DNA of 64,000 bases from Nostoc linckia NIES-25 (lineage in GTDB: Bacteria; Cyanobacteriota; Cyanobacteriia; Cyanobacteriales; Nostocaceae). Both the position numbers and the translations under genes were made by a program. The notes under the pieces were generated by a model, which worked only from the letters and a program-made list of their open reading frames with translations, was not told where the DNA came from and ran no database searches. Below, in pieces: positions 1-9,203 of this stretch (positions are counted from its first letter, which is position 1; the number at the start of each line of letters is the position of its first letter). The stretch is from positions 145,072-209,071 of the forward strand of contig NZ_AP018223.1 in assembly GCF_002368035.1 (NCBI RefSeq). The letters run 5' to 3'.

Positions 1-1
1 T

Positions 2-1000
2 GTCAACGATATGCGGATGGCGGTTGAGGCGCTGCGGCGGATTCTAGCCACAATACCAGACTATGATTTGGCTTGGGTTGCCTATGATGGTGAAGAAGCT
101 GTTAGTAAATGTGTAGTTGATACCCCCGATCTCATTTTGATGGATGTCTTGATGCCGTGCATGGATGGAGTGGAAGCCACACGGCAAATTATGAGCAAAT
201 CTCCTTGTGCAATTATGATAGTAACTGCCAGCGTTAATCAATATGCTGGCAATGTATTGGAAGCCATGACTTATGGAGCTTTGGATGCAATCAATACACC
301 TGTTGAGGGTAGTGTAGGTCTACTCAAAAAAATTAGCACGATCGCTAAATTAATTGGTAAATCTTCTCAGCTGCGAACAGTTAAAACCAGAGTTTTCTCT
401 AAATCATTACCACCACTTATTGTCATTGGCGCTTCCACGGGCGGCCCTCAGACATTGGTCAAGATTCTTTCGCAATTTCCCCAAGATTTTCCCGCTGCTG
501 TAGCGATCGTTCAACATTTAGATGCTCAGTTTGCTCCAGGTTTTGCGGCTTGGTTAAATGAGCAAATTCTCTTACCTGTAGAAATAGCAGCTAAAGGTTC
601 TAGACCGCAACCAGGAAAAATTCTTTTAGCGGGTACAAATCATCATCTCGTCATGGGTTCTAACCTGAGTTTTGACTATGATGAACAACCATCAAACTGT
701 TCTTATCGTCCATCAATCGATGTCTTATTCAAAAGTGTGGCAAATCGTTGGACTGGACAAGGAATTGCGGTGTTACTTACAGGTATGGGAAGAGATGGCG
801 CTCAAGGTTTAAAACTCTTGCGGGAAGCTGGTTGGCACACCATTGCCCAAAACCGCGAAACTTGCACTGTATATGGTATGCCTAAAGCTGCGGTGGAATT
901 GCAAGCCGCTGTGGAAGTTTTACCAGTCGATGCGATCGCTCCTGCTTGTACCAAGTTATTACGGATGTCAGCAAATCGGACTATATTAAATAATTTTTAA
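2..1000 (+). CDS. cheB: CheB-type response regulator methylesterase, 5' end outside the window
   Basis: The protein is a chemotaxis-type protein-glutamate methylesterase, which removes methyl groups from (or deamidates) glutamyl residues of chemoreceptors when its receiver is phosphorylated. The frame is open from base 2 and reads V-N-D before the first Met, so the start and the acidic pocket of the receiver lie upstream. Counting from the Met at base 11, the phosphoacceptor is D45 (LILMDV). The methylesterase domain covers about residues 134-320 with the likely triad S142 (GASTGG), H169 (VQHLD) and D262 (GMGRDG). A hybrid kinase follows on the same strand, which fits a Che/Wsp-like chemosensory cluster extending leftward. 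That cluster is an inference; the family call is firm. Confidence 0.93.
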   Translation, partial: VNDMRMAVEALRRILATIPDYDLAWVAYDGEEAVSKCVVDTPDLILMDVLMPCMDGVEATRQIMSKSPCAIMIVTASVNQYAGNVLEAMTYGALDAINTPVEGSVGLLKKISTIAKLIGKSSQLRTVKTRVFSKSLPPLIVIGASTGGPQTLVKILSQFPQDFPAAVAIVQHLDAQFAPGFAAWLNEQILLPVEIAAKGSRPQPGKILLAGTNHHLVMGSNLSFDYDEQPSNCSYRPSIDVLFKSVANRWTGQGIAVLLTGMGRDGAQGLKLLREAGWHTIAQNRETCTVYGMPKAAVELQAAVEVLPVDAIAPACTKLLRMSANRTILNNF

Positions 1001-1430
1001 TGCCGTATAATTACTGTTTTTCTCTTAATAAATAAAATTAATTAAAATCAAATTTTTATCAAACATAATACATGCATAAGTCGCCAGAATTCTCTTGCTT
1101 GTATTGCAGTGCGGCTGGCAGTTAGAGCAGCGATTTTCCGTGTCCGCGTTCGCGTAGCGTCTCGTAGAGAGCGTCTGAATAAATGGGTTTAAGACTCCCA
1201 CCTTTCTTGAAGTTTAGCGGTCTTGAATCAGCAGTGGATCTGAATCTTCCACCGATCGCATTCTGATTTCTGAATTATTCAATTTAAATATATTTACTTT
1301 ACAAAAGTATTTAATTCTCCTTTTGTTTATATTGTGTAACATATTATATTTTATATTGATTGAGTTATAATCGACCCGATCGAGTAACCAATGTAGAAAA
1401 CTTTATTGAAAAAAATTGAGTAATAATTAC
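1001..1430. other. Intergenic spacer with a repeat fragment
   Basis: This AT-rich spacer contains, near 1147-1175, the string GCGTAGCGTCTCGTAGAG that recurs at about 9080, 50960 and 57690. No gene or terminator could be supported. Confidence 0.5.
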
Positions 1431-2807
1431 ATGATAAACCCACTCAGCCCTATCTCTCAACTCCAAGCAACAGAAATTTTGTTACCTAAATTAGGTTTAA
1501 AATTGGCATCGACAGACTGTGTAAATGAAGTCAAACTTAACACAGAAAATGTCAATGTTTTGTTAATCGACGATCAAAAAATAATTGGTGAGGCAATCAG
1601 TAGAATTATTGCTAACGAAGCGGATATTGTTTTTAATTATCTCAGCGACTCAACTCAAGCAATTCAAAAAGCGATCGCTATTGAGCCAACGGTGATTCTT
1701 TTAGATTTGATCATGCCAGACATGGATGGCTTAATGCTGCTGCGTTGGTTTCGTTCTCATCCTTCAACTCGTGATATTCCCATCATCATGTTATCGAGTA
1801 AAGAAGAAGCAAAACTCAAAGCAGAAGCCTTTGCTGAGGGAGCAAATGACTACTTAATTAAATTACCTGATGCTATTGAGTTAATTGCCCGCATCCGCTA
1901 TCATTCCAAGGCTTACAATAATCTCAAGGCACTCTCAACTGCAACTGCAACTGCCAAACTACAAGCACAGGAACTAGAACATACTGTACGCAAATTGCAA
2001 ACAACTCAAGTGCAATTAATTCAAACCGAAAAAATGTCTAGTTTGGGCAGAATGGTTGCAGGATTAGCCCACGAAATAAATAATCCTATTAATTTTATTC
2101 ATGGTAATTTTAATTATCTCCACGAACATATTCACACTCTTTTACATTTGATAGAATTTTACCAAAAAGAGTATCCAGAAGCGGAAAAAATAATTTCAGA
2201 TGAGATTGGCGAAATCGACCTAAATTTTATCATAGATGATTTTAAAAAAATTATTTTATCTATGAGATTAGGAACTCATAGAATTCAAGAAATTATGCTT
2301 TCTTTAAAAAACTTTTCTCGCCTAGACCAATCTGATAAAAAAGCTGTAGATATTCATGAGGGAATTGAAAGTACGCTATTTCTGCTCAATCATCGTCTGA
2401 AGCAAAAAATAGAAGTAATTAAGCAATATGCTAATCTCCCAATAGTAGAATGTTATCCAGCACAATTAAATCAAGTATTCATCAATGTTATTAATAATGC
2501 AATAGATACTTTATTAGAAAACCCAACTTATCAAAATCAAAAAAAAATTATTATTAGAACGGAAGTAACCGATTTAGGAACTATCAAAGTTAAAATTATA
2601 GATAATGGCTCTGGTATTGCTCCAGAAATACAAAGTAAAATATTCGATCCTTTTTTTACAACTAAACCTGTTAATAAAGGTACAGGTTTAGGTTTAGCAA
2701 TTAGCTATCAAATTATTGAAAAACATCATGGCAGTATTTACGTAAAGTCTCAACCTGGTGATGGGGCAGAATTTATCATCGAGATTCCAGTTAGAGTCAC
2801 TAGTTAA
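1431..2807 (+). CDS. Receiver-histidine kinase hybrid
   Basis: This soluble two-component protein has an N-terminal receiver (about residues 40-160, phosphoacceptor D92 in LLDLIM), a short coiled coil (about 170-200), a HisKA-like segment with H214 (GLAHEINNP), and an HATPase domain with an N box near N355, D391-N-G, an FDPFF box near 405 and GTGLGL near 417. No membrane segment or other sensor domain is visible, so input probably comes through phosphorylation of the receiver. It lies 430 bp after cheB on the same strand and may be an output of that pathway. The ATG at 1431 is used; a TTG at 1416 would add five residues. Neither has a clear Shine-Dalgarno. Confidence 0.88.
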   Translation: MINPLSPISQLQATEILLPKLGLKLASTDCVNEVKLNTENVNVLLIDDQKIIGEAISRIIANEADIVFNYLSDSTQAIQKAIAIEPTVILLDLIMPDMDGLMLLRWFRSHPSTRDIPIIMLSSKEEAKLKAEAFAEGANDYLIKLPDAIELIARIRYHSKAYNNLKALSTATATAKLQAQELEHTVRKLQTTQVQLIQTEKMSSLGRMVAGLAHEINNPINFIHGNFNYLHEHIHTLLHLIEFYQKEYPEAEKIISDEIGEIDLNFIIDDFKKIILSMRLGTHRIQEIMLSLKNFSRLDQSDKKAVDIHEGIESTLFLLNHRLKQKIEVIKQYANLPIVECYPAQLNQVFINVINNAIDTLLENPTYQNQKKIIIRTEVTDLGTIKVKIIDNGSGIAPEIQSKIFDPFFTTKPVNKGTGLGLAISYQIIEKHHGSIYVKSQPGDGAEFIIEIPVRVTS

Positions 2808-3118
2808 TAGCGAACGCTCGTTTCCTACACCCTTAAACCCTAAACGAGTAACTAAAAATCGGGCATTGCTGAATTGAAGTATGAAATTTAAGAACTCAAT
2901 ATTTTAAACTCTTGCTCTCTGCGCCCACCGTTCGCGAAGCGTCTCCCTTAGGAGAAGTTCTGAGCGGCGGAAGCCGCCGCTCAGACTTCTCTCTGCGTCT
3001 CTGCGTGAACTAAATTCATACCTGGATTCAGCAACGCCAAAAATCGAACTTAACATCTAAATAATTTGTCTTAAATCCACCACAGCTTATTAGACCCCAG
3101 GGTATGAAGATACTGTCC

Positions 3119-3242
3119 CAATACTTGTCGGTTAAGGGGGAAAGGGAAAGGGGAAAAGGGAAAGAAAAAACCTTTAACCCTTACCCTTTAACCTTTTCCC
3201 CAAACCAAATTCCAGTTTAAAATCCTTAACCGAGCAGTATTG
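3119..3242. mobile_element. MITE-like element, family A (10-bp TSD)
   Basis: The ends are inverted repeats, CAATACTTGTCGGTTAAGG on the left and CCTTAACCGAGCAGTATTG on the right. They are flanked by a perfect 10-bp direct repeat, GATACTGTCC, at 3109-3118 and 3243-3252. The interior is a purine-tract/pyrimidine-tract inverted repeat with no ORF. Other copies are at 9204, 22771 and 30704. A 10-bp duplication resembles IS4-type transposition, which is inference. Confidence 0.85.
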
Positions 3243-3278
3243 GATACTGTCCTACTCTCGTATGGGGGAGGCTAACGC

Positions 3279-3625
3279 CATTAGTGTCAACTTAACGTGA
3301 AACCCTGATGAAAACGTGATGAGCGAGTTCTACTCACTTACCATCAAGATCGGCGTTACCCCACCCCGGTTTTGTCTAAAGCCAAAACCTCCCCTCCCCT
3401 TGCCAAGGGGAGGGGTTGGGGGCTTTCAAGGGCAGGTTTTTAGGCTTTCGATAAATAGTTGAGAATGTTCTCAATTATTGAACGTAGTTTTAAGTTCTCA
3501 GACAATGATTTTGGTTTTAAAATCCCAAAAATTTGTCTAATCAAAAAAACCTGCCCCAGAAAGGGGGTTGGGGGTGGGGTAAAACGATTGTGGGGCAACA
3601 CTTTGAGCTTAAGTTGACACCAATG
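3279..3625. mobile_element. MITE-like element, family C (9-bp TSD)
   Basis: This 347-bp element has ends CATTAGTGTCAACTTAA and TTAAGTTGACACCAATG, with one mismatch. It is flanked by a perfect 9-bp direct repeat, GGCTAACGC (3270-3278 and 3626-3634). Inside are palindromes built on CCCCTCCCC/GGGGAGGGG, the same core seen in the element at 18055. No coding capacity is visible. It lies 27 bp beyond the TSD of the family A element. Confidence 0.8.
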
Positions 3626-3758
3626 GGCTAACGCTAATACAAAGGGGTAAGAATAATAAAGGGACGCAAGTCCAAGATACAGTATTCCTCAATGAAGTTG
3701 AAAGCCCACACTTTACCGTTAGGGAGCGTGTGGGTAATTTACAACGATAGATTCATCT

Positions 3759-4445
3759 TTACAAGCGTTGTAGCAAACTCAAGCCGTGAGTATCAGTACC
3801 GCAGGTATTGAAAAGAAGATATTCATCAGCCAATTTTTGCACTTGTTTTGATTCCACAGCGCTGGGTTTCCAAGGATTGGGGTTATTGTAGGCATAAAAA
3901 GCTTCCACCCCATCAATACCCTTTTGGGCCGCAGCTGGAATTAAATCAAAATGCGATCGCTTGTAACGCGCAGGATGAGCTAAAACTGCCAATCCCCCAG
4001 CTTGATGAATAGCAGCAATCACGTTATGTGCTTGATATTCTTTACCTGTAGTCGGCCTTCTTTGCAAATAGGGTTTGATACTAGGGTGTTCTAGGTCGAA
4101 AGCGTAACCCAAAATGTGAACTTCTATGTCTAAAAGGTTGGCATTGATTTCCACACCACTCCACAATATAGGAGTGCTTGCACCAGGATTATTCCACTTC
4201 CAATCCTCTAACCAAGCTAGTGCTGCTTGATAGCCGCCAATACCATGATGATCGGTAATCGCTAACCCTTTTAGCCCAATAGCGATCGCCTGTTCCATCA
4301 ATGTACTCGGCTGCAACCTGCCATCTGAATGGACGGTGTGCATGTGAAAGTTGAATAACGTCGGACAACTATTTGCATCAATGTTCTGGAATACTTGCCT
4401 CAATATTTCCGTAGAAGCAGTAGTGCGGGCCAAATTTACAACCAT
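3759..4445 (-). CDS. PHP-domain metal-dependent phosphoesterase
   Basis: This 228-residue PHP-superfamily protein has the metal-binding residues in order: H34-x-H36 with D41, the D65-H66-H67 cluster, E99 (SGVEIN), H157 (LAHPAR) and D218-x-H220 near the C-terminus. Proteins of this kind (TrpH/YciV type) hydrolyse phosphoesters of nucleotides or oligonucleotides; the substrate here cannot be read from sequence. The start is supported by an AGAGGGG ribosome site a few bases upstream. It stands alone, about 330 bp after the 3' end of purM on the same strand. Confidence 0.88.
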   Translation of the reverse strand: MVVNLARTTASTEILRQVFQNIDANSCPTLFNFHMHTVHSDGRLQPSTLMEQAIAIGLKGLAITDHHGIGGYQAALAWLEDWKWNNPGASTPILWSGVEINANLLDIEVHILGYAFDLEHPSIKPYLQRRPTTGKEYQAHNVIAAIHQAGGLAVLAHPARYKRSHFDLIPAAAQKGIDGVEAFYAYNNPNPWKPSAVESKQVQKLADEYLLFNTCGTDTHGLSLLQRL

Positions 4446-4780
4446 AACCCCTCTAGAAAAAAATATATATTCCTAACACACTAAAACGCCACACCTACAC
4501 ATGAGAAATACTCACAACTGTAAATTAGTGCTGACAGCTAATTTCTCAGCTTTATTAGCAAATTTTTCGATATGTTAAGACTACGTTAGCAAATCTCAAC
4601 GTCAGTAGTCATGATTAGTTTGAATTACCTCAAAAATTAGTAGGTAATAAATATTGCATATTAATTTTGAGCGTATGCTTAAACAAGCTGTACTAAGTAC
4701 CTTAGACAGTAATTCATTAGTAGAGAGAGTAACTCTAATAACCTAAACATAAATCTTATATTTTGTATCAAAAATATCTA
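4446..4780. other. Intergenic spacer after purM
   Basis: This 335-bp AT-rich spacer separates two genes on the minus strand. No ORF, strong hairpin or repeat was recognised. Confidence 0.4.
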
Positions 4781-5809
4781 TCACAATGGTAATCCCACTA
4801 ATTCTCCTGAACCTGTAATGACTTCACCGATGGCAAAAGCTGGAATTTCATTTGAGTGAAAGTGGCTGATTGTCTGCTCAACTTCATCAGGCGACACTAG
4901 CAATACAAATCCAATGCCCATGTTGAATGTGTTGTACATCGCTTGGGGAGTGACTTCTCCTACTTCAGCTAGCCACTGAAATACAGGGGGAACATTCCAA
5001 CTGCTGCTGTCAATTTTTATTGCTTGACCTTCTCCCAAACATCTGGGCAAATTTTCTGGCAAACCACCACCTGTGATGTGAGCCATACCATGAATTGACA
5101 AACCTGCTTTGAGTGCTGTTAAAACTGGTTTGACATAAATGCGCGTGGGTTTGAGAAAAGTTTCGCCGATAGTTTCACCGCTTAACAATTCTGGAGTATC
5201 GCTCCAAGCAAAGTTGCCATCGCTAACAATCTTTCGTACTAAACTAAAACCATTACTGTGTACGCCTGTACTAGCAAGGGCGATCGCTACATCTCCTACT
5301 TTTACTTGAGAACCGTTCAACATCTGGCTTTTTTCGACAATTCCCACACAAAACCCAGCCAAATCGTACTCACCCACCTGGTAAAAACCAGGCATTTCTG
5401 CCGTTTCTCCCCCCAATAAAGCGCAACCAGCTTGCTTACATCCAGAAGCGATACCCGCAACCACATCAGTTAATTGCTCTTTGTCCAACTTCCCGGTTGC
5501 GACATAATCTAAAAAAAACAGCGGTTCGGCGCCAGATGTCAGCACATCATTAACGCACATCGCCACCAAATCAATCCCGACAGTATCATGGCGGTTGAGA
5601 ATGTGAGCGATTTTCAGCTTTGTTCCGACACCATCTGTTCCAGAAACCAAAACAGGTTCCTTAAAACCCCCTGGTAGTTGAAAGCAGCCACCGAAGCCAC
5701 CTAATCCACCAATTACTTCCGGTCTGAAAGTACTGTGAACCAAGTTGCGAATTTGATTTACAAAACCTCGGCCAGCTTCAACATCAACCCCTGCATCCCG
5801 ATAATCCAT
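4781..5809 (-). CDS. purM: Phosphoribosylformylglycinamidine cyclo-ligase
   Basis: PurM (AIR synthetase) closes the imidazole ring in de novo purine synthesis, turning FGAM and ATP into 5-aminoimidazole ribonucleotide. The 342-residue length is normal. Recognisable are the N-terminal MDYRDAGVD, the glycine-rich GGLGGFGGCF near residue 35, the SGTDGVGTKLK segment near 60, the GGETAEMPG segment near 133, and ITGGGLPENLPR in the C-terminal half. A 68-residue gene lies 88 bp upstream on the same strand and may share its transcript. The start matches the family N-terminus. Confidence 0.97.
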   Translation of the reverse strand: MDYRDAGVDVEAGRGFVNQIRNLVHSTFRPEVIGGLGGFGGCFQLPGGFKEPVLVSGTDGVGTKLKIAHILNRHDTVGIDLVAMCVNDVLTSGAEPLFFLDYVATGKLDKEQLTDVVAGIASGCKQAGCALLGGETAEMPGFYQVGEYDLAGFCVGIVEKSQMLNGSQVKVGDVAIALASTGVHSNGFSLVRKIVSDGNFAWSDTPELLSGETIGETFLKPTRIYVKPVLTALKAGLSIHGMAHITGGGLPENLPRCLGEGQAIKIDSSSWNVPPVFQWLAEVGEVTPQAMYNTFNMGIGFVLLVSPDEVEQTISHFHSNEIPAFAIGEVITGSGELVGLPL

Positions 5810-5897
5810 TCCTAACTACACCCTTATTAATTTAAGTTAGAAATCAGAAATTACCAAAATTCCTAACTCTTGTACAGACGCGATTCATCGCGTCTCT

Positions 5898-6104
5898 TTA
5901 AAATACCTCATCTTCAATACCCCGCCACCATTCTCCCAAATTCATCAAGTCTTGGAAAATATCTTCCAATTCTTTGTTGTAAGCATCGTCTGTTAACGTA
6001 GCTCGACGCTCTTGCAATTTTTTGAGACGCAATTGAACCAATAGCCAAGGTTTAGTAATGCTATTCGTTGCCTCGATATATTGTGCTAATTCTTTACTAT
6101 CCAT
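5898..6104 (-). CDS. Small conserved hypothetical protein upstream of purM
   Basis: This 68-residue acidic, helix-prone protein has no signal peptide or membrane segment. The C-terminal half holds a charged, aromatic patch (LGEWWRGIEDEVF). I do not recognise a domain. It precedes purM by 88 bp on the same strand, so co-transcription is plausible, though nothing links it to purine synthesis. Composition and absence of an opposing gene support it as real. Confidence 0.7.
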   Translation of the reverse strand: MDSKELAQYIEATNSITKPWLLVQLRLKKLQERRATLTDDAYNKELEDIFQDLMNLGEWWRGIEDEVF

Positions 6105-6209
6105 ATATCTTCAAATCTTACTATTTTTAAGATACAGGAGGCAGCACCCTTCTAGATCCCATAAAAACTGCCTCTGTGAAGGGATTGGGGACTAGTAGTC
6201 TGGCAAGGC

Positions 6210-6290
6210 AACTTGGCGGGGTAAAGGGGAAGGGGGAAAGGGAAAAGGTTTTTTATCCCTTACCCTTTTCCCTTTAACCTTTAGCCAACC
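6210..6290. repeat. Purine/pyrimidine tract inverted repeat
   Basis: A GGGGAAGGGGGAAAGGG run is followed by a CCCTTACCC/CCCTTTAACC run, able to fold into an imperfect hairpin. The same module lies in the spacers at 3140, 13256, 19195, 20615, 23490 and 30745. Confidence 0.6.
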
Positions 6291-6377
6291 TGCACCTAAC
6301 ATTTTTGGGTTGGCAGACCACTTGGGACTGGGAATTAGGGAAGAGTTTTCCCAATACCCAATCCCCAGTCTCCAGGT

Positions 6378-8447
6378 TTACGGAGTTGCAAGGAAGTTAG
6401 CAGGGGGAGTGCTACGACCATTACGACCAACAGCTGGAATTTCCGTCAAGGCATCTGTGGCTTTTCCGGTACCGTCGTTGGTGACGGAGGTTTCGTTTCC
6501 TGGATGCCCATTGGGGATAAACAACTGCGGATGATCGAAGGGTGCTTTTTCGTAACGAACTCGATTGTCAGTTAGCGACTTCAAGAAAGCTACAAGTGCC
6601 TCTTTGTTTTCGTCGCTCAGATTCAACACAGGAAGGCGGGGTACATTTGCATTTTCGTCCCCAGCGCCGCGACTGTAGAAATCGACCACTTGCCGCAGGG
6701 TTAACATTCCACCATTGTGCATATAGGGGGCAGTGAGTTCCACATTGCGGAGCGTAGGAGCTTTAAAAAGTCCATCTGCTTCCACAGGGCCAGGTGTAAT
6801 ATTAGGTGCTTCACCAAAGACCTCCTGGAACTTTCCTTGTTGAGCTAAACGTGCTTCGGATAAGGGTCGCGATACAGGTAGCCCATCATCAGCCCCCACA
6901 CCCAGATCTTCAAGCTCTGGTCTGACCCCAATCTTGAAGAAACCCGTGTCTTCGATAGGATTTCCCGGCGCTGGTGAGCGTGTGAGTCGCCCACTGTTCT
7001 GGACATTTCTCACTGAAGCAGCAGTGAATTCTGCTCCGCTATGACAAAATATACAAGCATTAGCAGGGTTCTCAAAAATAGCTTTACCCTGTTGCTGCTG
7101 GGGAGTTAGGGCGTTAGTGTTCCCTTCTAAGAACTGGTCAATGGGCGCATTGTTAGATACTAATGTGGACTCATACAGTTGAACCGCTAGCCCGAAGAAC
7201 AGCGAAAAGTTGTACTCCATTTGCGTATACTCTTCAGTAGTGCTTGAGAGATCTGGCAGCAGTACGACTTTCCGGGTATTACCGTTGGCTTTATCAACCT
7301 GGATTAACTGGGTTGATTGCCACCACTCTGGCTTGAAAGCTGCTCGGATCATTTGGTTGTAAGTCAGCGTCGTCAGACCCTTTTGAGGTGCTCTGCTGTA
7401 CTGACCTAGTACACTGTCATCAGGATGGACAATTTGCTTTCCAAGCGGTCTTAAAGGAAGTAATTGTTGAGCGAGTTCTCTAGGAAGAAGCAGCTTCTTG
7501 CTCTTGACAATATCGAATATCTTGTCGAGCAACCCAAACCCAAATTTGTCACCAATCTCCTCAAACGTGCGCCCATCTGCCGACATCTCAAAGGAACTGA
7601 GTGGCGGCCCCACTGCTTGGGAAGCTAGAGATGCATTTTTAAGTTGAACGGTGACTGGTTGTAGTGGACTTAAGATGCTTGATGCTTTATAGACCTTGGC
7701 ATTGGGGTCTCTCGTGCCAAAGGGATTAACCCCATTGAAGACGTTCTGTGCGCGTCCGTCCCAAAAGTTACGGAAGTTGAACGCGGCATTAATCACAGTT
7801 GGCGTGTTGCGCGGCTCCACCCGACGGGTTTCGATACCTCCCACATTGAATACGGGATCGTCCACAGGAATACCAGGATCGGTATTAACAAACTTGGAAT
7901 TAAAAACTCCTTGGGAGGAGGCGACATCATTACTGTCCGAGAGAATGGCAGAAAAACGATTATTTGGGTCTGCGAGTTTGTGGAATGGGTAATCTGCTGG
8001 CTTGAGTGTGGAGTTTGGCTGACCGATGCTGAAAGTATTATCGGGATTCGGAGTTTTATCTGCATTCACTCGCAAAATCCCTGGACTAAGCTGGTTTTTA
8101 GCTCTGTTATCCGCACCGGCATGGAAGTGGCAACTGGCACAGGAGGTGATGCCATCACTACCAACCTGCATATCCCAAAAAAAAGCTTTTCCCAAAGCGA
8201 TCGCTGCGGTCTTATCCTTAACGAATTGTCCGAGATTATCAGGCTCTGGAACCGTCACCGTCTTTAGGGAAGCTATCGTTGGGGGCGATACTTGCGCTGA
8301 TACAGTATGTCCTGCTAAAACGGCGATCGCAACCAATAGTGCGATCGTGGTGGCGCTTTTGATTTTCCTAGATAACCTTGATACCAGATTGGTAAGTCTG
8401 GCTAGCGCACCAGCCAAATAAGTGGCTCCAAATTGGATTTTCCTCAT
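6378..8447 (-). CDS. Di-heme cytochrome c peroxidase-like protein (MauG/CcpA superfamily)
   Basis: This exported 689-residue protein has a basic N-terminus, a hydrophobic stretch (about residues 33-50) and a signal-peptidase site after HTVSA. Two heme c motifs are present, C103-A-S-C-H107 and C465-I-F-C-H469. The TPTVINAAFNFRNFWDGRA segment (about 215-233) and the APTLRNVELTAPYMHNGG segment before the C-terminus are typical of di-heme peroxidases. The family reduces hydrogen peroxide or oxidises protein and organic substrates in the periplasm. It is much longer than classical CcpA (roughly 330 residues), mainly through insertion between the hemes, so a standard peroxidase role is not certain. 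It is monocistronic. Confidence 0.9.
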   Translation of the reverse strand: MRKIQFGATYLAGALARLTNLVSRLSRKIKSATTIALLVAIAVLAGHTVSAQVSPPTIASLKTVTVPEPDNLGQFVKDKTAAIALGKAFFWDMQVGSDGITSCASCHFHAGADNRAKNQLSPGILRVNADKTPNPDNTFSIGQPNSTLKPADYPFHKLADPNNRFSAILSDSNDVASSQGVFNSKFVNTDPGIPVDDPVFNVGGIETRRVEPRNTPTVINAAFNFRNFWDGRAQNVFNGVNPFGTRDPNAKVYKASSILSPLQPVTVQLKNASLASQAVGPPLSSFEMSADGRTFEEIGDKFGFGLLDKIFDIVKSKKLLLPRELAQQLLPLRPLGKQIVHPDDSVLGQYSRAPQKGLTTLTYNQMIRAAFKPEWWQSTQLIQVDKANGNTRKVVLLPDLSSTTEEYTQMEYNFSLFFGLAVQLYESTLVSNNAPIDQFLEGNTNALTPQQQQGKAIFENPANACIFCHSGAEFTAASVRNVQNSGRLTRSPAPGNPIEDTGFFKIGVRPELEDLGVGADDGLPVSRPLSEARLAQQGKFQEVFGEAPNITPGPVEADGLFKAPTLRNVELTAPYMHNGGMLTLRQVVDFYSRGAGDENANVPRLPVLNLSDENKEALVAFLKSLTDNRVRYEKAPFDHPQLFIPNGHPGNETSVTNDGTGKATDALTEIPAVGRNGRSTPPANFLATP

Positions 8448-8845
8448 GTTTTATATGAAGGTTAATTTTATCAAGAGTTGAAGCATTACTACTCCACCTC
8501 AAATCTGAAATTTTGTTGTACTTTCTTACACACAAATTTTAAAATATCAGCTTTTTTATACTAAAGTAAGTAGGTAAGAATAAATCGAACTATGTTACAA
8601 AATATGAAAACTTCATTTGGCTTATATTGAGAGTTTTAGCCCTGTTTTTTGACTAAAATAACTAATGTCAACCTTCAATTATTTACACCCACTTTCTCAT
8701 AGCAATTAAATTTGTAAACATCCGATTCTACCCAAGTAGTATAGATGTATATATAACTCTGGGAACCTCCGGCAGTCGCAACCACGAAAAGAGAAACAGG
8801 GAGAAATAAATAATGAATAAAGTCATACTAATTTTTTTACACAAA
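8448..8845. other. Intergenic spacer before the GNAT remnant
   Basis: An AT-rich 400-bp spacer. At 8846-8866 lies a fragment (AATCAAAAACGAGTCCTATAG) related to the repeat end seen at 23153 and 40015. No gene seen. Confidence 0.4.
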
Positions 8846-8985
8846 TCAAAAACGAGTCCTATAGTCTTTTTTTAATAGAGAAAAAATCCTCAAATCATGG
8901 AATTGTCCTTTCCAAAATCCATATTCTCTTAAAAGCCCTTCCTCCACAAATTGCAAATTCCCTAACAATTTGATAGAAGACGCAT
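8846..8985 (-). pseudogene. C-terminal remnant of a GNAT (RimJ/RimL-type) acetyltransferase
   Basis: Reading leftward from about 8985, the frame encodes NASSIKLLGNLQFVEEG followed by LLREYGFWKGQFHDLRIF and SLLKKDY. This is the typical acetyl-CoA-binding end of a RimJ/RimL-type N-acetyltransferase. The upstream two-thirds of the gene is missing. The reading frame instead runs into a dispersed repeat (8974-9170 region) that is also present, in reverse orientation, at 50880-51166. The homology stops at the Asn just before the repeat border, so either the repeat disrupted the gene or a deletion occurred at its edge. Confidence 0.75.
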
Positions 8986-9170
8986 TTCGACTGCGCTCAA
9001 TGCTCGAACCTTGAGAAAATGAGGGTTGAGTTTCGACTACGCGGTAATCGAGCGTACCCCTTTGGGGAAGCAAGCTACGCGTAGCGTCTCGTAGAGAAGT
9101 CGAGATTCAACTTCCGCGAAGTCGAAACCCGGCAACCTCAAGTTAAGTTTAATTTAGTCCTTCTACTTAG
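8974..9170. repeat. Dispersed repeat R1, copy 1
   Basis: About 195 bp starting GAAGACGCATTTCGAC and ending near TTTAATTTAGT. The reverse complement of 50880-51166 aligns along its whole length, including both flanks, with differing inserted blocks. The block 9054-9100 (GTACCCC...GGGGAAGCAAGC, then the GTAGCGTCTCGTAGAG string) recurs at 57661-57708. Confidence 0.75.
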
Positions 9171-9203
9171 CAGTTAACAATCAAAAGTCAAGCATCAACA
9201 TTC

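Noticed and set aside
6310..6534. Plus-strand frame at the end of the peroxidase gene
   Set aside because: Mostly antisense to the well-supported peroxidase; no features.
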